Positions 43,910 through 52,108 of a stretch of 64,000 nucleotides of DNA are shown here, in pieces. How positions within the stretch are numbered: position 1 is the stretch's first letter; each line of letters starts with the position of its first letter. Below the pieces are notes generated by a model. That model searched no databases, was not told the DNA's origin, and saw only the letters and a program-made list of their open reading frames with translations. This stretch comes from Streptomyces sp. NBC_01471. GTDB taxonomy: Bacteria; Actinomycetota; Actinomycetes; Streptomycetales; Streptomycetaceae. The position numbers and the translations under genes are program-made. The stretch is from contig NZ_CP109450.1 of NCBI RefSeq assembly GCF_041438865.1, positions 4,175,001 to 4,239,000 on the forward strand. Direction: 5' to 3'.

Positions 43910-44634
43910 TGGGCAGGGCGGACGAACGGCTCCAGGCAGGGCTCTCCTGTTGGGAGGAGGCGCGGAAATGCGCGGAGAAGGGCCGGCAGGTTCAGGCCGG
44001 TCTCACCTATCAGCGAGGCGTCAGCCATCTGCTTCTGTACATCCAGCTCATGGGGTGGACCTCGGCGCGAACGACGGAAAGCGTCAAGGTGTTCCACGCC
44101 GTGGGCACCGCCGCGCGTGAGGCCGTCCCGGTGATCGAGGGAGTGCGGACGCCGGCCCATGCGATGAACCATGCCCGGGTCGCTCTGGCCGCCTCGCACC
44201 TGGCGGATCCCGTCGGCGGCGATCCGGCGGGTGTCGGGGGCGCGCTGAGCGGCGCACCGGGCTCTCTGGCCGCGTTCGATCTCATCGGGGACGGACCGCT
44301 GACGGCGGAGGTCAGGATCGCGGGGGCCGCGGACGCGCGGCTGACTCTCGCGCGGCTGATGTGGCGGCACCCGGACTTCGCCGACAAGAACAGGAAGGGG
44401 ATGTGGCCGGTCGGAAGCGACGGCCGCGACGGGTTCCTCCAGTTCCGGAGGAAGTACCGCCATGGCGTCCTCCCCAGTTGCGTCGGTCTGGGCCGTGATG
44501 CCGAGGTGCGGAAACTGGCGCACGAGGGCGTCCTGCTCTGCTCGGCTCTGCGCGACGCGGCGTCCGGTCATGAGGCGGCCCTCGGCGCCGCCCTGGCGAT
44601 CCGGGACGACGTCCGCACGCCGCGGCCGGTCTGA
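43909..44634 (+). CDS. hypothetical protein, second of a tandem paralogue pair in a CHAT operon
   Basis: 241 aa from GTG 43909, which overlaps the previous stop by 1 nt. It shares with its neighbour the opening LQAGLSCWEEARKCAEKGRQVQAGLTYQRGVSHLLLY, AASHLADPVGGDP, VRIAGAADARLTLARLMWRHP and LPSCVGLGRDAEVRKLAHEGVLLCSALRDA. The two are clearly products of a tandem duplication that has since diverged. It ends 3 nt before the CHAT gene. Soluble, no signal. Function unknown. Confidence 0.75.
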   Translation: MGRADERLQAGLSCWEEARKCAEKGRQVQAGLTYQRGVSHLLLYIQLMGWTSARTTESVKVFHAVGTAAREAVPVIEGVRTPAHAMNHARVALAASHLADPVGGDPAGVGGALSGAPGSLAAFDLIGDGPLTAEVRIAGAADARLTLARLMWRHPDFADKNRKGMWPVGSDGRDGFLQFRRKYRHGVLPSCVGLGRDAEVRKLAHEGVLLCSALRDAASGHEAALGAALAIRDDVRTPRPV

Positions 44635-44637
44635 CCC

Positions 44638-47622
44638 GTGGCCCTGTGGCGGGAAGCGGTGGGTCTGTTCGGCGCGCTCCTCGTGTTCGTCTTCTGGGGC
44701 AGCAACACGCGCCTGCCGTTCGTCGCCAGGTACCGCACGCCGGGGTTCGCCGTCGGCTTCCTGCTCTGGGTCCTGATGGCCGGTCCGGCCGGCACAGAGG
44801 GGAGCGCGCGCCCGCAGTGGTTCACCGTCATCGGCGCCTCCGCTCTGACGGCGGCCGGTCTCGGCCGCCTGCTGGGCCTCGCCGACCTGCGACGGCGGCA
44901 GCGCGCCGACCCGGCGTACGCCCCCGACAGCGCCGCCGAACGGTCGGCCTCGGGGAAAGGACTGCTGCGCCGCTATCTGCGCCAGGGCGACGTGGCCGCG
45001 CTGGACCGGGCGGTCGAGGAATTGAGGAGCGCCGCCGGGGGGACGGTGGGCGACCCCCGGCACGCCGGTCATGTCCTCGCTCTGATCAGGGGGTTGAGGC
45101 TGCGCTACGAACGGACGCGCTCGCTGACCGATCTGGACGAGGCGGTCACCGCCGGGCGCCGGGGCGTGGCCGCGGGGCTCCCCGGCGACCGGACACACGA
45201 CGGGACACGCGGCGGCCCCGAACGCGACGGGAGGCGCGATGGGAGGCGCGACCGGAGGCGCAGCCTGGAACGCGGCCGGTTGCTGTCCCTGCTGAGCGGG
45301 TGTCTTCGCCTGCGGTACGACCATCTCGGTGCCGTGGCCGATCTGGACGAAGCGGCGGAGCTGGGCGGTGAAGCGGTCCTGCTGATCCGGGACACCAGCG
45401 TGCACTTCCCCCTCTGCAGAGCCGAGTTCGCGGCCGTACTGCACAGCCAGTACGAGCGGACGAAGGAGGTGCCGTACCTCGATCGTGCGGTCACACAGCT
45501 GAGGAGGGCACTTGAGGCCGCCCGGCGCCGTGGCTACGAACGCACGGCGGACCTGGCCACCTTCTGCCATCTCCTGTCCCGGCGGGGGGATTCGTGCGGG
45601 AGCACGGCGGACCTGGACGCGGCTGTCGAGGCCGGGCGCTCGGCTCTGGGACAGACCGCCCCCGGCCGGGGAGCCTTCGAGCTGTGCCAGAACAACCTCG
45701 CCCTCGCGCTGCGCACCCGTTGGGAGCTGCGACAGCGCGTGGAGGAGCGCACCGGGGGGCTCCAGGAGGGCGGCGGCCCCCACCCGTACCGCCTCCGCGC
45801 CCCGACCGCCGACCTGGACGAGGCGATCGGGCTGGCTCACCGGGCCGTGGGCGCGGTACCCGCCGACGCCCCGGAACGGGCCGGCTATCAGCTCGGTCTC
45901 GCCCTCGCCCTGCACTGCCGCTACCGGTACGACCGTCATCAGTACGCGGTGGACCTCGACCGGGCGCTGGCAGCGCTGGACGAGGCGGCCCGCCACCCCA
46001 CGGCGGATCTGCCGACCCGCGTCAAGGCGGGCCTCGCCCGGAGCGACATGGCGGCCACGGCCGGCCAGTACGCGCAGGCCGTACGGTCCTTCGAGAACGT
46101 GATCGGGCTGCTCCCGCAGCTCGCCGCACGCGAACTGCGCCGCACCGACCAGGAGTTCCGGCTCGGGCGGTGGACCGGCATCGCGGTGGCCGCCGCCGCG
46201 TGCGCCCTCGCGGCGGGAGAGCCGGAGAAGGCGGTGACCCTGCTGGAGCAGGGGCGGGGCGTCCTTCTGTCCCGGGCGCTCGACGTCCGGACCGACCTCA
46301 CCCCGCTGCGGGCCGAACACCCTTCTCTGGCCGCCAGGTTCGAGGAGGTGCGCGAGGCCCTCGACGGGCCGGCCGCCACCTCGACAGGATTCGGTACGGG
46401 CCCCTCCGCCGCCACGCGCGGCGACGAGGACCGGCGACGTGCCGCGAGGCGCGAGCTCAGTGAGCGCTGGGATGAACTGCTGGAGGAGATCCGCGCGCAG
46501 GACGGCTTCGCCGGTTTCGGGGGCGCGCCGCTGCCCGATCTGCCGACGTCCGGACGGACGACGCCGGGCCACGGAGACCGGGGGCCCGTCGTGTTCCTCA
46601 ACGTCAGCGAACTCCGCTCCGACGCGATCATCCTGGAGGCCGGCCGGATCCGCACGGTGCCGCTCGATGTCCGGCCGGACGAAGCCACCCGCCAGACCCG
46701 GAAGCTGCTCGACGCGCTGCACCCGGACCGCATCCTCGACCCGGCCCTGCAGAAACCCGTCCACCAGGTGCTGGCCTGGCTCTGGGACGCCCTCGTCGAG
46801 CCGGTGGTGGACTGCCTCGATCTGCGCGTCCCGGCCCCCGGCGAGCCGCTGCCCCGCATCTGGTGGGTGCCCACGGGGCCGCTGGCCCTGCTGCCGATTC
46901 ACGCCGCCGGGCACCACGGTCCCGGTGCCCGCACCGGCGCCCGCTCGCTCCTCGACCGGGCCGTCCCGTCGTACGCTCCGACACTTCGGGCCCTCACCGC
47001 GGCCCGCGCGCGGCGGAAACCGGCGGTCCCGCCCCGCCCGCTGGTCGTCGCGATGTCGCGGACACCGGGGGCCCAACCGTTGCGGCAGGCCGGGGCCGAG
47101 GCCGAGGCGGTGCGCAGGCTGTTCCCCGGCTCGCTGGTCCTGGCCGACGACGGGGCGACGCGGGAGCGGCTCGTCGAGGAGCTGCCACGGCACACATGGG
47201 CGCACTTCGCCTGCCACGCCGTGACCGACCAGGAGTCACCGTCACGGGGGCGGCTGCTGCTCCACGACCACCGGCTGCACCCGTTCACCCTCGCGGATGT
47301 CTCGGGGCTCGACCTGGGCCGTCCCGAGCTCGCCTATCTGTCGGCCTGTGGCTCCGCGCAGACGGGTCTGCGTCATGCGGATGAGGCGATCCATCTCGCC
47401 TCGTCCTTCCAGCTCGCGGGGTTCTCCCATGTGATCGCCACCCTCTGGCCCGTCTTCGACCGATTCGCCCTGGCCTTCGCCACCGACGTGTACGGGCAGC
47501 TCGCGCAGGACGGCGGCGGGATGGCATCGGCCACCGCTGTGCACCGGGCGACGCTGAACGCTCGTGCCCTGTACCCGAATCTCCCGGGACTCTGGGCGAG
47601 TCACGTGCACGTCGGACCCTGA
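44638..47622 (+). CDS. membrane-anchored TPR-CHAT protease
   Basis: 994 aa from GTG 44638. Two N-terminal membrane helices (residues about 7-25 and 36-52, plus a possible third at 60-80) are followed by many degenerate TPR-like units with a repeated DLDEAVxxGRxGV/ADLDAAVEAGRSAL pattern. The C-terminal CHAT (caspase-like) domain has HTWAHFACHA with His860 and AYLSACGSAQTG with Cys904, then ASSFQLAGFSHVIATLWPVFD, all hallmarks of CHAT. Many CHAT proteases serve in immunity or programmed death; here it would sit at the membrane and may act on its operon partners. The assignment as CHAT is firm, the role inferred. Confidence 0.9.
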   Translation: MALWREAVGLFGALLVFVFWGSNTRLPFVARYRTPGFAVGFLLWVLMAGPAGTEGSARPQWFTVIGASALTAAGLGRLLGLADLRRRQRADPAYAPDSAAERSASGKGLLRRYLRQGDVAALDRAVEELRSAAGGTVGDPRHAGHVLALIRGLRLRYERTRSLTDLDEAVTAGRRGVAAGLPGDRTHDGTRGGPERDGRRDGRRDRRRSLERGRLLSLLSGCLRLRYDHLGAVADLDEAAELGGEAVLLIRDTSVHFPLCRAEFAAVLHSQYERTKEVPYLDRAVTQLRRALEAARRRGYERTADLATFCHLLSRRGDSCGSTADLDAAVEAGRSALGQTAPGRGAFELCQNNLALALRTRWELRQRVEERTGGLQEGGGPHPYRLRAPTADLDEAIGLAHRAVGAVPADAPERAGYQLGLALALHCRYRYDRHQYAVDLDRALAALDEAARHPTADLPTRVKAGLARSDMAATAGQYAQAVRSFENVIGLLPQLAARELRRTDQEFRLGRWTGIAVAAAACALAAGEPEKAVTLLEQGRGVLLSRALDVRTDLTPLRAEHPSLAARFEEVREALDGPAATSTGFGTGPSAATRGDEDRRRAARRELSERWDELLEEIRAQDGFAGFGGAPLPDLPTSGRTTPGHGDRGPVVFLNVSELRSDAIILEAGRIRTVPLDVRPDEATRQTRKLLDALHPDRILDPALQKPVHQVLAWLWDALVEPVVDCLDLRVPAPGEPLPRIWWVPTGPLALLPIHAAGHHGPGARTGARSLLDRAVPSYAPTLRALTAARARRKPAVPPRPLVVAMSRTPGAQPLRQAGAEAEAVRRLFPGSLVLADDGATRERLVEELPRHTWAHFACHAVTDQESPSRGRLLLHDHRLHPFTLADVSGLDLGRPELAYLSACGSAQTGLRHADEAIHLASSFQLAGFSHVIATLWPVFDRFALAFATDVYGQLAQDGGGMASATAVHRATLNARALYPNLPGLWASHVHVGP

Positions 47623-47645
47623 TCACAGGTGCACGTCAGGCCTGA

Positions 47646-47846
47646 TCACTCCTCGGCCGGGGCCTCCGGTGTCTCCCGCACCGGCGTACCGGGTACCGCA
47701 GAGACGGCGGCGGGCTCGGAGGGACCCTGTGCGGGTTCGGGGATCCCGTCGTGCGGCATGTAGCCGCCCCTCGGCTCTCCCGGATCGGCGAGCAGTGCCC
47801 TTTCGGCGGGGGTCAGTTCGGGCTGGGCCTTGCGCGGCTTCTTCAT
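47646..47846 (-). CDS. small hypothetical protein
   Basis: 66 aa from ATG 47846, in an ATGA overlap with the DUF6338-like gene. The N-terminus is basic (MKKPRKAQPELTPAERALLADPG), the rest is Pro/Glu/Ala-rich and looks disordered (GYMPHDGIPEPAQGPSEP). No domain. Coupling supports that it is a real gene. Confidence 0.6.
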   Translation of the reverse strand: MKKPRKAQPELTPAERALLADPGEPRGGYMPHDGIPEPAQGPSEPAAVSAVPGTPVRETPEAPAEE

Positions 47847-48568
47847 GACGGCTCCGATCCGGGGGTGTGCGGGGCTGGGGTGTGCGGGGCTGGGGTCCGG
47901 CCGTCCGGGTCGCCGGGACCCGGGTCCGGTTCGGGGACGGACGGCGGCAGGAGCAGTTCGAGCAGGTCGGTCTCCGCCGCGCGGACGTGCAGCCCCGCGC
48001 TCCCCGCGATCGGCCGGACGAAGCTGCCGTCCGGGCGCATCAGCCAGGCCGACTCCAAGTAGACCTCTGGGGGCTGGGGATAGGAGGTCACGAAGGAGCG
48101 GGACCCGTACCAACCGCCCACCCAGCTCCCGTCCCGCATCCTCATCCGTACGAAGCAGGAGCCCCGGCCGTGGAACATCCGGTCCCATGCCGTGGGGGTG
48201 CTGCGGTAGCGGACAGCGGGCCGCCGCCCGCGTTCCCACCAGGAGACGGCTGCGGCGGCCGCAGCCGGCACACCGACCAGCAGCACGAGGCCAAGAAGCG
48301 CCGCCTGCCTGGGCTGATGTCCGAAGCCGTCCCAGCCACCGGTCGCGGACTCCCTCGCCCAGCGCACCAGTTGGGATCCGGCAACGAGCAGGTACAGCGC
48401 GTCGAGGAGGAGCGAGGCCCCCACGGCCCGCAACACTCGTTCCCCGAGGTCGCGTTCACCGGGCACGGGGCCGCGGCTGCGCTCCCGGAGGAACTGGTAG
48501 GTGATGCCCGGAAGGACCACGAGGACGACCAGCATCACCTGCATCACGGTCGACGGCGCATGCCCCAC
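47843..48568 (-). CDS. DUF6338-like membrane protein
   Basis: 241 aa from GTG 48568; internal ATG at 48544 is another possibility. The N-terminal hydrophobic helix and PGITYQFLRERSRG are the family start. Three membrane helices, then a cytoplasmic domain with WDRMFHGRGSCFVRMRMRDGSWVGGWYGSRSFVTSYPQPPEVYLESAW, the most conserved part of DUF6338. It resembles the SH3-like domain of this family. The Pro/Gly/Glu tail carries direct repeats of PAPHT. Role unknown. Confidence 0.78.
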   Translation of the reverse strand: MGHAPSTVMQVMLVVLVVLPGITYQFLRERSRGPVPGERDLGERVLRAVGASLLLDALYLLVAGSQLVRWARESATGGWDGFGHQPRQAALLGLVLLVGVPAAAAAAVSWWERGRRPAVRYRSTPTAWDRMFHGRGSCFVRMRMRDGSWVGGWYGSRSFVTSYPQPPEVYLESAWLMRPDGSFVRPIAGSAGLHVRAAETDLLELLLPPSVPEPDPGPGDPDGRTPAPHTPAPHTPGSEPS

Positions 48569-48572
48569 CGGA

Positions 48573-48995
48573 TCACACCCCCATCCCGCCGTACCGGTCC
48601 CGCGCGGTGAGCGCGGTACGCCGGGCCAGCACTGTCAGGACGCCCGCCGCGACGCAGCCCGCGGTCACCAGCCAGAGCCGCTCGGCCGCCATCCACCGCG
48701 TCACTTCGCCGTGGAACAAGTTGAGCACAGCGAGCAGGGCCGCGCAGCTGATCCAGGCCACCGAGAGCGCGGAGCGGGCGGCGGCGGTCATCTCCGTCAG
48801 CAGGAGCAGCCCCCCGGCGAGCGCCGTCGCGGCGAACAGCAGCACGTCGGGCGCCTCGCCGAGGAGTAGCGAGAGGAGCCCCGTCACCAGCAGGGCGAGA
48901 GTGATCAGCACCTTTCCCCGCCCCCGCCCCTTTCTGGGGGCGAGGACCACGGCAACCGGCAGGGCAAGACCGGCAAGAGTGGCGTACCCGTTCAT
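48573..48995 (-). CDS. hypothetical multi-helix membrane protein
   Basis: 140 aa from ATG 48995 with five hydrophobic segments and little else: LAGLALPVAVVLAP, VLITLALLVTGLLSLLLG, VLLFAATALAGGLLLLTE, LSVAWISCAALLAVLNLF, and LWLVTAGCVAAGVLTVLA. It ends 4 nt before the DUF6338-like gene. Unknown function, probably a partner of that protein. Confidence 0.7.
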   Translation of the reverse strand: MNGYATLAGLALPVAVVLAPRKGRGRGKVLITLALLVTGLLSLLLGEAPDVLLFAATALAGGLLLLTEMTAAARSALSVAWISCAALLAVLNLFHGEVTRWMAAERLWLVTAGCVAAGVLTVLARRTALTARDRYGGMGV

Positions 48996-49007
48996 GGCTG
49001 TCCCCCG

Positions 49008-49442
49008 TCACGTACCTTCGCGGCCGAGCGTGAACCACACGGCCTTACGGTCGGGAGTGCACCCGCCGAGGATGGTCCAGCCCCAGGCGTGGGCCACCCG
49101 GTCGAGCAGTAACAGCCCCCGTCCACACTCCAGTTCATCGTAGGCACCCACGGGGGCCAGTACGGGCAGGAACCAGGGCGCGTTGTCCGCGACGGAGACG
49201 GTGACCTGCTTGCGGTTGACGGTCGCGCAGAGCTGGATCCGGGGTGTGCGGGTGTGGCGGTGGGCGTTGGTCACCACCTCGGCGACGCAGAGCCGCGCGT
49301 CGTCGGCGAGGCCACCGTGACGACTGACGGTGAGCACCGAGGCGACGAAGTCCCGCGCGATGCGGGGTGCGTTGGCGGTGTTGGGCAGGGCGATGCGGTA
49401 CAGCTCGCCGCCCTGCGGGGGGCGTGGTGCGGCGGGGGTCAT
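49008..49442 (-). CDS. RsbW-like ATP-binding protein (HATPase_c)
   Basis: 144 aa. The GHKL ATP-binding fold shows the N-box EVVTNAHRHT, the G1 box VADNAPWFLP, the G2-type GRGLLLLDRVAHAWGW, and a strand ending. It is the size of streptomycete anti-sigma-like kinases (RsbW or the AbaA-orfA type). In whiJ-like clusters this gene accompanies a DUF5753 HTH regulator and a DUF397 protein, as here. It is divergent from the regulator at 49693. Confidence 0.88.
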   Translation of the reverse strand: MTPAAPRPPQGGELYRIALPNTANAPRIARDFVASVLTVSRHGGLADDARLCVAEVVTNAHRHTRTPRIQLCATVNRKQVTVSVADNAPWFLPVLAPVGAYDELECGRGLLLLDRVAHAWGWTILGGCTPDRKAVWFTLGREGT

Positions 49443-49599
49443 GTGGTTCTCCCTACGCGATGCGATCCGAAACGGGGGCGCCGCTCGTTGTTCCGTGGCG
49501 ATGGCCGTGTCACGGCGCGTCTTTCAACGCGCGGCGAGCTGGCTGAACTTCGGACCCGGCTACCTGGTGCGCGGTGCTGAGGCCACGCTAGCGCATCGC

Positions 49600-49616
49600 C
49601 TCACGCGTTAGACATA
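49600..49616. promoter_or_regulatory. candidate operator of the whiJ-like cluster, copy 1
   Basis: CTCACGCGTTAGACATA lies in the divergent region between the RsbW-like gene and the whiJ-like gene, about 77 nt before the latter. A second copy with two differences lies at 50841-50857. Confidence 0.5.
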
Positions 49617-49692
49617 AATGTGCGAAGTCATGTACGTGCTGGACCCGTGCCGGACAGCGGGCCACACTGGGACCCGACAAGAGGAGAGGTCC

Positions 49693-50544
49693 ATGCCATC
49701 GAGGAAGGCGCCCACGGCGCGCCAGCGCCGCTTGGGTACCGAGTTGCGCAGGATTCGCGAGCACACGGGCTTGTCGCTCACCGCGGCTGCGGCCATGCTC
49801 GGCACGGATCGCACCACCATCAGCAACATCGAATCGGGACGGTTCGGTGTGAGCGCGGAGCGGGTGCGCACGTGGTCCGGCCACTACGGGTGCCCGGACG
49901 AGGCGTACGTCGAGGCCCTCGCCGGCATGGCGACGGAGCGCATAAACGGCTGGTGGGAAGATTATCGGGGGCACCTCACCAGCGGGGCGCTCGATCTGGC
50001 CGAGCTGGAGCACCATGCCGTGGGTTTCCGGTCGGTGCAGATCATGTATATGCCTGGGCTGCTCCAGACCGAGGACTACGCACGTGCCGTTTTCGCGGAG
50101 AGCGTTCCGCAGCCGAGTCCTGCCCGCCAGCGGCGCCAGCTCTCCCATCGGCTGAAGCGGCGTGATGTCCTCGACCGGCCGGAGTTGGTTGACTGCACCT
50201 TCCTCATTCACGAGGCCGCGCTGCGGATGACGTTCGGCGGCCCCTCGGTTGCCCGCAGTCAGCTCGAAAACTTGCTGAAGCAGTCGGACCGCGACAACGT
50301 CACGATCCGTGCGATTCCGTTCGCGGCGGGTGGGTTCCCTCATGCCGGCAGTTCGGCACACTACGTGCGGGGTGTCGTTCCGCAACTCGACACGGTGCAG
50401 ACGGACACGGCGACCGGATCAGGTTTCCTGGACTCTGAGACCAGCCTGGAGAACTGGCGAGTCGCTCTGGAGCGGACCGAGGAGAAGGCGCTCGATCCGG
50501 AGAGCTCGCGGGACTTCATCCGCAAAATAGCTCAACAAGTATGA
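49693..50544 (+). CDS. WhiJ-like regulator (HTH XRE plus DUF5753)
   Basis: 283 aa from ATG 49693, with GAGGAGAGG upstream. The N-terminal XRE HTH is LGTELRRIREHTGLSLTAAAAMLGTDRTTISNIESGRFGVSAERV. The DUF5753 domain from about residue 95 includes MYMPGLLQTEDYARAV, RRDVLDRPELVDCTFLIHEAALRMTFGG and VTIRAIPFAAGGFPHAGS. In streptomycetes these regulators control development and are paired with DUF397 proteins. The DUF397 gene follows immediately. DNA-binding target may be the repeat CTCAC-CGTTAGAC-TA. Confidence 0.94.
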   Translation: MPSRKAPTARQRRLGTELRRIREHTGLSLTAAAAMLGTDRTTISNIESGRFGVSAERVRTWSGHYGCPDEAYVEALAGMATERINGWWEDYRGHLTSGALDLAELEHHAVGFRSVQIMYMPGLLQTEDYARAVFAESVPQPSPARQRRQLSHRLKRRDVLDRPELVDCTFLIHEAALRMTFGGPSVARSQLENLLKQSDRDNVTIRAIPFAAGGFPHAGSSAHYVRGVVPQLDTVQTDTATGSGFLDSETSLENWRVALERTEEKALDPESSRDFIRKIAQQV

Positions 50545-50554
50545 AGGCGTGAGA

Positions 50555-50752
50555 ATGATGGAAATTCAGTGGCGAAAGTCCTCGAAGTCGTCCAATGCCG
50601 AAGGCTCTGACTGCCTGGAGCTCGCCGAACACGGAGGCGAGATTCTGATGCGCGAGAGTGACAACCCGGACGTGGTCATCCGGACCAGTCGGGCCAAGCT
50701 GCGCGCCTTCCTCGGTGGCGCCAAGGAAGGCGAGTTCGACGATCTGGCGTGA
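50555..50752 (+). CDS. DUF397 domain protein
   Basis: 65 aa from ATG 50555 (AAGG upstream); a GTG at 50549 is too near that site. It has the full DUF397 pattern: WRKSSKSSNAEGSDCLELAEHGGEILMRESDNPDVVIRTSRAKLRAFLGGAKEGEFDDL. It is a small acidic partner of the WhiJ-like regulator, 11 nt downstream of it. Such pairs may act as toxin-antitoxin-like or co-regulator units. Confidence 0.93.
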   Translation: MMEIQWRKSSKSSNAEGSDCLELAEHGGEILMRESDNPDVVIRTSRAKLRAFLGGAKEGEFDDLA

Positions 50753-51064
50753 CGCGCCACGATCCGGCCCTCGGGCGGTCTCCACCGGCGCAGGTGGAGG
50801 CCGCCCGTTTCGCTGTGCGCGACTCGTTGGAGCGCTATACCTCACTCGTTAGACGTACAACACTTGATGCGCGACTGGATTAAGCGCTAGCTTCACTGTG
50901 TGCCGCCAACCGTGCGGGTCCTACTGCGCGTTCATGTCCTGGCGTAACAACTCCCCCTCACTCTGCGCCGATTGAGGGGGTGCAGAGGGGCCGCCTCCGC
51001 CCGCAGCTCGTCACGCCGGCAGTGGGCAGGGGCGGCCCCGACCCTCGTGTCAGGAGGCCCCACC
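50753..51064. other. intergenic region with candidate operator, no gene
   Basis: 312 bp. It is more AT-rich than the surroundings around 50840-50950. It contains a GC-rich stem near 50765-50810 (likely end of the DUF397 transcript) and CTCACTCGTTAGACGTA at 50841-50857, the second copy of the candidate whiJ-type operator. No gene is seen. Confidence 0.6.
50841..50857. promoter_or_regulatory. candidate operator of the whiJ-like cluster, copy 2
   Basis: CTCACTCGTTAGACGTA matches the 49600 site at 15 of 17 positions, including the core CGTTAGAC. It lies about 210 nt before the small gene at 51065, which could be a further target. Confidence 0.5.
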
Positions 51065-51436
51065 ATGCGTGTCCCGCACCCCACCCGCGCCTTCTGGTGC
51101 GAGCGGATCACCTACCGCACGATGGACGCCGACGACGTGGCGGACGTGGCGCGGTACGCGGTCAGCGCCCCGGCCGAAGCGATCCGGCGCATCCGTGCGG
51201 ACGTACGCGAACTGGCGCACGCCCTTCCGCCCATCGAGCGCCACCGCGCGCTGAGCTGGGTGGACGGCGGTGGCTGCGTCGGTGCGATCGGCGCGCTGCA
51301 CCGGGGTGAAGCGTGCGGGTTCTCGCTGAGTCACCGTGGCCGGTGGACCGAGTGGTCCGTGCGCCCGTACCTCGAATTCCGCGTCGACGGTGGGTCACTG
51401 ATCCCGGTCCTGGGCAGCGCGTGCGGGCCCTGCTGA
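51065..51436 (+). CDS. small hypothetical protein downstream of the whiJ-like cluster
   Basis: 123 aa from ATG 51065, with CAGGAGGCCC upstream. It is probably cytoplasmic with one helical segment (DADDVADVARYAVSAPAEAIRRIRADVRELAHAL) and a mixed C-terminus ending in GSACGPC. No domain is recognised. The candidate operator at 50841 lies upstream. Confidence 0.65.
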   Translation: MRVPHPTRAFWCERITYRTMDADDVADVARYAVSAPAEAIRRIRADVRELAHALPPIERHRALSWVDGGGCVGAIGALHRGEACGFSLSHRGRWTEWSVRPYLEFRVDGGSLIPVLGSACGPC

Positions 51437-51442
51437 CGAGGT

Positions 51443-52066
51443 TCAGCCCGCTGCGGCGAGCCGGGCTTCGAGCCGCGTGCGTACCCCCAGGGCCCGGAGG
51501 TCCTGGTAGTCGGCGATCCGGCCCAACGCCTCGGTCCAGTGACGGTGAGCCGTCTGCGGCTCCTCGGGACACAGCGCGAGCCCCAGGCCCTCCAGGGCAA
51601 GGGCTTCGTTCCAGCTGTCACCGAGCTCCCGGTGGACCGTGGCGGCCCTTCGGTGGAAGTCGGCGGACTCGGCATGCCGGTGCAGCTGCCGGTACGTGGT
51701 GCCCGCGCCGTGCCAGGCGAGCGCTGATTGACGTACAGCTGACCGTCGGGGAACTGGTCCTTGACCTGGTGGGCCCAGCGCAGGGCCAGCGAGGTCTTCC
51801 CGGCACCGGCGGTCCCGGCGATCACGTACACGGAGACGAGGACGGGATCCCCGGCCCGGTCGGTGAGGACCGCGCCCAGCCTGCCCAGTTCGTCCGTGCG
51901 GTTGGCGAAGGCGTGCGTGTCGGCGGGCAGTTGCTGCGGCCTCACCTGAGCCGGGCCGGTTCGGTCCGGCTCGGGGCGCTGGTGAAAGTGGATGTCCCCC
52001 CGGATGTTGTGCGCCTGCAGGACCTCATTGGACGACCCGGACAGCTCGGCATGGGAGCTGCTGGGG
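51443..52066 (-). pseudogene. decayed NB-ARC/TPR regulator (AfsR-like)
   Basis: Two pieces of one larger protein remain. The 5' piece shows a typical lead-in (NEVLQAHNIRGDIHFHQ) and then RTDELGRLGAVL and VYVIAGTAGAGKTSLALRWAHQVKDQFPDGQLYVN, an NB-ARC P-loop. At about 51730 the frame shifts. The 3' piece in another frame reads ALAWHGAGTTYRQLHRHAE and DSWNEALALEGLGLALCPEEP, the last TPR units, ending at TGA 51443. Most of the ATPase and TPR region (probably several hundred residues) is gone. No start codon is found in frame at the 5' end except GTG 51945. Confidence 0.75.
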
Positions 52067-52108
52067 TGCTCTTCGTGCTCTTGGTGCTCTCCGGGATTTC
52101 TGATGGGG

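Noticed and set aside
43786..47217. A 1143-codon open frame antisense to the CHAT operon
   Set aside because: It runs across two well-supported genes on the other strand, is Arg/Gly/Pro-rich with no domain, and is a typical high-GC shadow frame.
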